NCBI GenBank assembly: GCA_905233915.1
Contig: CAJOFM010000005.1
Span: 38,575 to 102,574, forward strand
Source: an uncultured Muribaculaceae bacterium
GTDB taxonomy: Bacteria; Bacteroidota; Bacteroidia; Bacteroidales; Muribaculaceae
Length of the DNA stretch: 64,000 nucleotides
Direction of reading: 5' to 3'
The notes below the pieces were generated by a model. It was not told the DNA's origin. It did not search any database and saw only the letters and a list, made by a program, of their open reading frames with translations. This document shows, piece by piece, positions 59,429 to 64,000 of the stretch. The translations under genes were made by a program, and so were the position numbers. Within the stretch, counting starts at the first letter, position 1; each line of letters opens with the position of its first letter.

Positions 59429-60733
59429 TCACTTTATCCACTTGAACAGGTCCTTGAAACTGGCCTTCTGGCCGTAGTGCAGGATACCGCGGCGATAGAT
59501 GCGGGCGGCCATCCAGGTGATGGCTAATGCAGTGCCAAACAGCAGGACTATACTCAAGACCAGCTGCCATGTGGGCACGCCGAAGGGCAGTCTCACCATC
59601 ATTACCACGGGTGAGGTGAACGGAATGATGGAACACCACACGGCCATGGGACCCATGGGATTCTCGGCGCAGGCAATGCCAGCATAGAAGGCGATGAGCA
59701 TGATGAGGATGACAGGGGTGGTGAACTGTGAGGCATCGCTGGCCTGATCCACGGCCGAGCCGAGTCCTGCAAACAGGGAGCTGTAAAGCAGGTAGCCACC
59801 CAGGAAGTAGAGCACGAAGTTGACAAGGATGGGCACATAGTTGATCGAGAGCGTCTCGCGCATGATGACCTCCATGGCTCCCATATCCTTAGCCGACGCC
59901 AGGGCCTCGGGTGACACTGCGTCGGGCGACACATTGCTGATGCCAAAGGCACTGCCGGCCACCGAGCCGACGATGGCGAGCAGGACAATCCAGATGGCCA
60001 TCTGAGTCAAGCCCACAAGGCCAACGCCGATGATCTTGCCCAGCATCAGCTGGAAGGGTCGGCAACTGCTCACAACCACCTCAACGATGCGGTTGGTCTT
60101 CTCCTCGATGACGCTGTTCATGATCATCGCGCCATACATGAGCACAAACATATAGGTGATGAACGACAACAGGAACCCCAGGCCCATAGCGGCATCGGTC
60201 GATGACTCCTGCTCGCCCTCATCGCTCCACTTGATGGAACGCACGTCAACATCGACGTGGGCCTTATCCACCATCTGCTGCAGGTTGGGGATGCCCAGTG
60301 CGGCAAGGTGGGCGTTCTGGATGGTGTCGGCCAGCGTGCTCCTGATCATCGACACCAGGCTTGGGGTGATGGTCCCCTCGCTGTAGATGTTGACCACACC
60401 GGTGCTGTCCACGTTGCGCGGAATGATGACAACGGCACTGATGCTGCCATTGGACTTGTCATAGAACTCGCGGGCATTGGTCACGGTATCGCCCTTGAGT
60501 GCCACAAAACTGTACATGTCATCGCTGTGCAGCGCCGCGGCATAGCGGCCCGTCTCGTCGATGACGGCAATCTGCTGGACGTCACTGCCCTTGTCGTTGA
60601 GATAGGCCAGGCCAATGGGAACGGCGGCAATGAGGATAAAGAGCAACGGCATGCCCAGCGTCATGATGATGAATGACTTGCGCCCGACAATCGACATGTA
60701 TTCACGGGCGATGATGAGGCGAAGCTTATTCAT
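59429..60733 (-). CDS. ABC-2 type transporter permease (NatB-like)
   Basis: This 434-aa permease has an N-terminal helix (SFIIMTLGMPLLFILIAAVP), a large extracytoplasmic domain (about 45-180) and a C-terminal block of five or six helices (MGLGFLLSFITYMFVLMYGA, ILFYL.GG-type region, VILIMLIAFYAGIACAENPM). The phrase MIMNSVIEEKTNRIVEVVVSS, then RPFQLMLGKIIGVGLVGLTQ, is typical of the NatB/YhaP family. The upstream ATPase gene overlaps its start by 8 bp, so the two are translationally coupled. NatAB-type exporters extrude sodium or other substrates; here the cargo is unknown. Confidence 0.9.
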   Translation of the reverse strand: MNKLRLIIAREYMSIVGRKSFIIMTLGMPLLFILIAAVPIGLAYLNDKGSDVQQIAVIDETGRYAAALHSDDMYSFVALKGDTVTNAREFYDKSNGSISAVVIIPRNVDSTGVVNIYSEGTITPSLVSMIRSTLADTIQNAHLAALGIPNLQQMVDKAHVDVDVRSIKWSDEGEQESSTDAAMGLGFLLSFITYMFVLMYGAMIMNSVIEEKTNRIVEVVVSSCRPFQLMLGKIIGVGLVGLTQMAIWIVLLAIVGSVAGSAFGISNVSPDAVSPEALASAKDMGAMEVIMRETLSINYVPILVNFVLYFLGGYLLYSSLFAGLGSAVDQASDASQFTTPVILIMLIAFYAGIACAENPMGPMAVWCSIIPFTSPVVMMVRLPFGVPTWQLVLSIVLLFGTALAITWMAARIYRRGILHYGQKASFKDLFKWIK

Positions 60734-61646
60734 TGTTTTCTACAGGTTTTTGGGATTTGACGGTCTCGATAAATATCTCATTCATGCTGGGCAACACCTC
60801 GGTGAAGCCAGTGAGCGTGTAGTGCTCGTTGAGCCAGGTGATGGCGTCACGCACGTTGACACCGGCATTCAGCTTGATGAGCGCGTCCTGCTTCTTCACG
60901 GGGTCGGGCGGCATGATGGTGAACAGATTGGGGTTGGACTCGATGGTTTCGGGGGTCTGCACCGCGATGATGTTCTTCTTGTGCTGCTGCTTTACCTCGT
61001 CAACGCTGCCGGTGAGCACCACCTGGGCATGATTGAGCAGGGTGATCTGCTGGCACACTTCCTCGACCGACGCCATGTTGTGGGTCGAGAACAGGATGGT
61101 GCTGCCCTGGTCACGCAGGGCGAGGATTTCGACCTTCAACTGCTCAGCGTTCACGGGGTCGAAGCCCGAGAACGGCTCGTCGAAAATCAACAGCGGCGGG
61201 CGGTGGATAACGGTGCCGATGAACTGCACCTTCTGCTGCATACCCTTGGACAGGTTCTCCACCTTCTTGTTCTCCCACTCCTTGAGGTCAAAGCGGTCGA
61301 GCCACCAGTGCATCGAGGCCACGGCATCGGCCTTGGTCATGCCCTTGAGTCGGCCCAGGTACACGATGTGGTCACCCACTTTCATTTTCTTGTACAGGCC
61401 GCGTTCCTCGGGCAGGTAGCCGATGTGGGCGATGTCGTCATCGGTCATCTGCTTGCCGTTAAGGGTCACGGTGCCCTCATCGGCGGCAAGGATGCGGTTG
61501 ATGATGCGTATCAGGGTACTCTTGCCGGCGCCGTTGGGTCCCAGCAGGCCGTAGATGCAGCCCTCAGGCACTTCCATCGAGACGCCGTTCAGGGCTGTAT
61601 GGCCCTCGTAACGCTTCACCACGTTTTTAATGTCTAAATAAGCCAT
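60726..61646 (-). CDS. ABC transporter ATP-binding protein (NatA-like)
   Basis: This 306-aa ATPase has Walker A LLGPNGAGKSTLIR (about 35-48), Q-loop IGYLPEERGLYKKM, signature LSKGMQQKVQFIG, Walker B LLIFDEPFSGFD and switch His in FSTHNMASVE. The ERGLY sequence near the Q-loop is typical of NatA/YhaQ-like ATPases. A C-terminal domain of about 80 residues follows. It overlaps the permease gene by 8 bp and probably heads the operon ATPase-permease-dtd. A -7-like TATCTTTG is on the minus strand at 61681-61674. Confidence 0.94.
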   Translation of the reverse strand: MAYLDIKNVVKRYEGHTALNGVSMEVPEGCIYGLLGPNGAGKSTLIRIINRILAADEGTVTLNGKQMTDDDIAHIGYLPEERGLYKKMKVGDHIVYLGRLKGMTKADAVASMHWWLDRFDLKEWENKKVENLSKGMQQKVQFIGTVIHRPPLLIFDEPFSGFDPVNAEQLKVEILALRDQGSTILFSTHNMASVEEVCQQITLLNHAQVVLTGSVDEVKQQHKKNIIAVQTPETIESNPNLFTIMPPDPVKKQDALIKLNAGVNVRDAITWLNEHYTLTGFTEVLPSMNEIFIETVKSQKPVENNE

Positions 61647-61673
61647 ATTATATAAGTTTTAGTTCTTTTATCG

Positions 61674-61681
61674 CAAAGATA
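61674..61681 (-). promoter_or_regulatory. Candidate -7 box of the ABC-dtd operon
   Basis: The minus strand reads TATCTTTG, 27 bp upstream of the ATPase start codon. The -33 box is not clear. Confidence 0.5.
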
Positions 61682-61736
61682 ATTGTTTTTAACCTTTAGA
61701 CGCAGCCGCCCGCCGAAAAACTACACAGTGTAGCAG

Positions 61737-61776
61737 AAAAAAAGGAACGGGAGATGCACAGGCACCTCCTCGTCCC
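61737..61776 (-). terminator. Terminator of the M16 peptidase gene
   Basis: A long imperfect stem (61744-61757 with 61762-61776, loop ACAG) is followed on the minus strand by seven T residues (61743-61737). Confidence 0.75.
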
Positions 61777-61813
61777 TATTAATGAAGATGAAATAATCTC
61801 TCAGTTAGTTCTC

Positions 61814-64000
61814 TTACTTCTCAGGACCCATCACAATCTCAATTCTGTTGCCGGCGCTCGTGAGTTGGCGGGCAAACTCGGCGATGGTAGCGGGCGTCTG
61901 AGCTTTCACGATCTGCTCATAGCCGGTGACACCGTCATAGCCGTGGGTCAGGTAATCCTGGATGGCGCTCATCCAGAACCAGTTCTCCTTGGCATTGGTG
62001 GCATAATCCTTGAGCATCTGCTCGGCAGCCTCGGTCAGTGCGGTGGCGTCGATGGTGGTGCAAGCGGTCTTCATCTCCTCGTTCATGATGTTCAGGGCCA
62101 TCTCCTCAAACTCGGGATTAACGGGGCAAACGGCAAGAATCAAGGTCTGAGGCTTGTCACCAGCCATACCGGTCTGGCCCATAGCATCGGTCGAGTAGGC
62201 AGCACCGGCATCCTCGCGAATCTTCTGCAGATAGATGCGACCCAAGCACTGACCCAGCATCTCGGCCTTCACCTCATTCTCCAGGGTGTGGGGCAGTTCA
62301 TTGTTGTGCCAGATAACAATTTCATACTCCTTGGGCGACTCCATCTTCTTGGTGAAGTGGCTGATGACCTCTCCCTTGGGCATATCCATGTTGTTAACCC
62401 AGTTGCTCTTCACACCCTTCTTGGCGGGCAGACTGGCGATGTACTGCTCGATGAGCGGGCGGATAACGGCCTCGTCAAAGTTGCCCACGAAGGTGAAGGT
62501 GTAGTTAGCGGCATTGGCCGTGCGCTCCTTGGCAATCTCGACGATGCGGTCCAGGCTGACCTGCTTGAGGTCCTCGACATTGAAAGGCTTGTTGCGCCAG
62601 TTGTGGTTGCTGATGATGTACTGCAGCGAGTCGCTCAGTGCGCTCTCGGGCATGAGGTCCTTGTTCTTGAGCTGGGTTTCCATCAGGCTCATGGTCTGGT
62701 TGAACTTCTTCTCGTCCTTGTTCAGTGCGGTGAACTTGAGGTAGATGAGCTGGAACATGGTCTCCAGGTCCTTGACGGTGCTGTTACCAGACAAGTTGTC
62801 GGTATAATCACCCACGTTCAGGTAAACGCCCACCTGCTTGCCGGCAAGCGCCTTGTCGAGCTCAGAGTTAGAGAAGTTGCCAACACCAGTGATGGAGTTG
62901 AGCGCGCTGATCATCTGCAGGTTAGCCCAATCCTTCTCGCCATAGAGCGACTGGCCACCACGCTGGAAGGCACTCATGCGGATTTCGTCCTGCTTGTAGT
63001 CGGTCTTCTTGAGGATGACGCGGGCACCATTGCTCAGCTCAAGCTCCTTGTAACCGAAGGTGGGATTCTCGCTTTCCTTTTTGATTTTACCCTTCTTGGG
63101 CATCTTAGTCATCAGAGGCTCGTTCTTCACGTTGTCCACATAGGCCTCGATGTTAGCGCTGTTGGCAGCGTCAACCGCAGCCTTCAGACCCTCGACGGTG
63201 GGATAAACGGCACCTTCCTTCTCCTGGTTGAAGTTGGTAACGACGAGGTTCTTGCCATCCTTGTTGATGATTTCGGGCAGCACACTGTTGATGGCCTCAA
63301 CAGGAATCATAGGAGCAAACTGGCTCATGATTTGGTAGAGCATCTCAATCGAGGGGATGGGCTCACCGTCCAGGAAGTTGCTGCAGTACTGGCGGCCATA
63401 GCTCTCGTTGGACACCTTGTCACGCTCGTTGTAACGGCGCTCCATGCGGCTGATGTACTCATCGCGGGCGCGGTCATACTCACTGGCGGTAAAGCCGTAC
63501 TCGGCAGCACGCAGGGCCTCGATGATAGCGGCCTTGGTAGCCTCCTCGGCCTTGCCCTCCTTGGGCATGATGTCCATGGTGAAGGCATCCATCGTGTTGG
63601 CCAGGATGTACTCGCCATCATAGCAGTAGGCGTTGTCGAAGGGACAATCAGGCTCCTGTGCCAGATCCCTGAAGCGGGTGTTGAGCATGCTGGTAATCAT
63701 GTCCTTGATGTAGTCAACAAGGAGGTAGTCCATATTCTTCTTCTCCTCGGGAGTCTCGGTCTCGTGCTTGAACATCACGCTCACCTCGCTGTACTGCTGC
63801 TCCTTGTCCTTGTCAACAACGATGATGGGCTCCTCGTTGTCGGGCACCGGCTCACGAACCACCTGAGCGGCATTCGGGTCAAGGGTATAGCCCTTGTACA
63901 TCTCCTTGATCTGGGCCTCGATGTGGTCAACATCGACGTCACCCACGATGACCAGAGCCTGGTTGTCGGGACGATACCACTTGTGGTAGTAGTCACGCAG
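61814..64000 (-). CDS. M16 family zinc peptidase, 5' part outside the window
   Basis: The frame is open from the right edge of the window to the stop at 61814, giving 728 codons. The first visible residues (LRDYYHKWYRPDNQALVIVG, then DVDVDH) are the M16 pattern that follows the HxxEH zinc site, so about 200 residues including the catalytic motif lie beyond 64000. The visible part contains the rest of the first M16 half, the long linker and the second, inactive-like half (YKELELSNGARVILKKTDYK, RIYLQKIREDAGAAYSTDAM). Bacteroidota M16 proteins of about 930-950 aa are periplasmic or surface peptidases. The GTG at 63946 is not a real start, since the homologous frame continues upstream of it. Confidence 0.9.
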   Translation of the reverse strand: MRDYYHKWYRPDNQALVIVGDVDVDHIEAQIKEMYKGYTLDPNAAQVVREPVPDNEEPIIVVDKDKEQQYSEVSVMFKHETETPEEKKNMDYLLVDYIKDMITSMLNTRFRDLAQEPDCPFDNAYCYDGEYILANTMDAFTMDIMPKEGKAEEATKAAIIEALRAAEYGFTASEYDRARDEYISRMERRYNERDKVSNESYGRQYCSNFLDGEPIPSIEMLYQIMSQFAPMIPVEAINSVLPEIINKDGKNLVVTNFNQEKEGAVYPTVEGLKAAVDAANSANIEAYVDNVKNEPLMTKMPKKGKIKKESENPTFGYKELELSNGARVILKKTDYKQDEIRMSAFQRGGQSLYGEKDWANLQMISALNSITGVGNFSNSELDKALAGKQVGVYLNVGDYTDNLSGNSTVKDLETMFQLIYLKFTALNKDEKKFNQTMSLMETQLKNKDLMPESALSDSLQYIISNHNWRNKPFNVEDLKQVSLDRIVEIAKERTANAANYTFTFVGNFDEAVIRPLIEQYIASLPAKKGVKSNWVNNMDMPKGEVISHFTKKMESPKEYEIVIWHNNELPHTLENEVKAEMLGQCLGRIYLQKIREDAGAAYSTDAMGQTGMAGDKPQTLILAVCPVNPEFEEMALNIMNEEMKTACTTIDATALTEAAEQMLKDYATNAKENWFWMSAIQDYLTHGYDGVTGYEQIVKAQTPATIAEFARQLTSAGNRIEIVMGPEK

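Overview
The window looks like a chromosomal segment of a Bacteroidales bacterium, most likely from the Prevotellaceae/Muribaculaceae side of the order. The lineage call is inferred from gene content: TonB-dependent and OMP beta-barrel receptors with carboxypeptidase-regulatory N-termini, DUF5689-type lipoproteins, LytS/LytTR two-component pairs, a fused SecDF, a reverse rubrerythrin and a pdxJ-exbB-exbD-tonB cluster. It is also supported by many Bacteroidota-type -7 boxes (TAnnTTTG, often with TTTG/CTTG about 20 nt upstream). No phage, plasmid, CRISPR, rRNA or intact transposase gene was seen.

Layout. 1-5.4 kb: two paralogous outer-membrane beta-barrel proteins on the minus strand, the upstream one translationally coupled to a small orphan ORF, with a divergent LuxR-type regulator (5.45-6.2 kb). 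Both barrel genes carry the same pair of inverted operator-like sites upstream. 6.3-12.5 kb: an operon of TonB-dependent receptor, OB-fold/DUF5689-type lipoprotein and secreted endonuclease/exonuclease/phosphatase, plausibly an extracellular nucleic-acid or phosphodiester scavenging system. 12.7-17.4 kb: SemiSWEET, tricorn-like S41 protease, DUF2059-like secreted protein. 17.6-22.7 kb: metallophosphoesterase, a 72-aa stand-alone HTH protein, MscL, GAPDH, a 37-aa rubredoxin and a reverse rubrerythrin. 22.8-26 kb: tRNA-Arg(CCT) and SecDF.

26.2-32.9 kb: a TolC/adaptor/ABC ATPase/ABC permease efflux pump followed by its own LytS-LytTR pair with a separate strong promoter. 33-35.1 kb: a GYF-type membrane protein, a hairpin-rich MITE-like element and a zinc-ribbon/FtsK-gamma-like membrane protein. 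35.4-40.7 kb: OprO/P-type porin, lamin-tail lipoprotein, two CYTH or CYTH-like proteins and an SLC13 transporter, suggestive of phosphate/polyphosphate or anion handling. 40.7-46.2 kb: two identical tRNA-Asn(GTT), CtpA-type protease and Mfd. 46.3-49.8 kb: a Cthe_2159-type beta-helix protein and two mini-dockerin proteins. 50-53.5 kb: YebC and PheT. 53.7-58.8 kb: a second LytS/LytTR pair, then TonB, ExbD, ExbB and PdxJ. 58.9-61.6 kb: Dtd with a two-gene ABC-2 exporter. 61.8-64 kb: an M16 peptidase cut by the window edge.

Intergenic spacers are rich in small repeats: 7-bp-period arrays of several different sequences, a 9-bp array, a 136-bp element with perfect 25-bp terminal inverted repeats plus further copies, and the 373-bp hairpin element. 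These, the shared operator pair, the receptor/OB-fold/nuclease operon and the FtsK-gamma-like protein are the best candidates for under-described biology here. Several start codons were moved downstream from the longest possible reading frame, either because the frame opened on TTG/GTG or because it overlapped a promoter or terminator.
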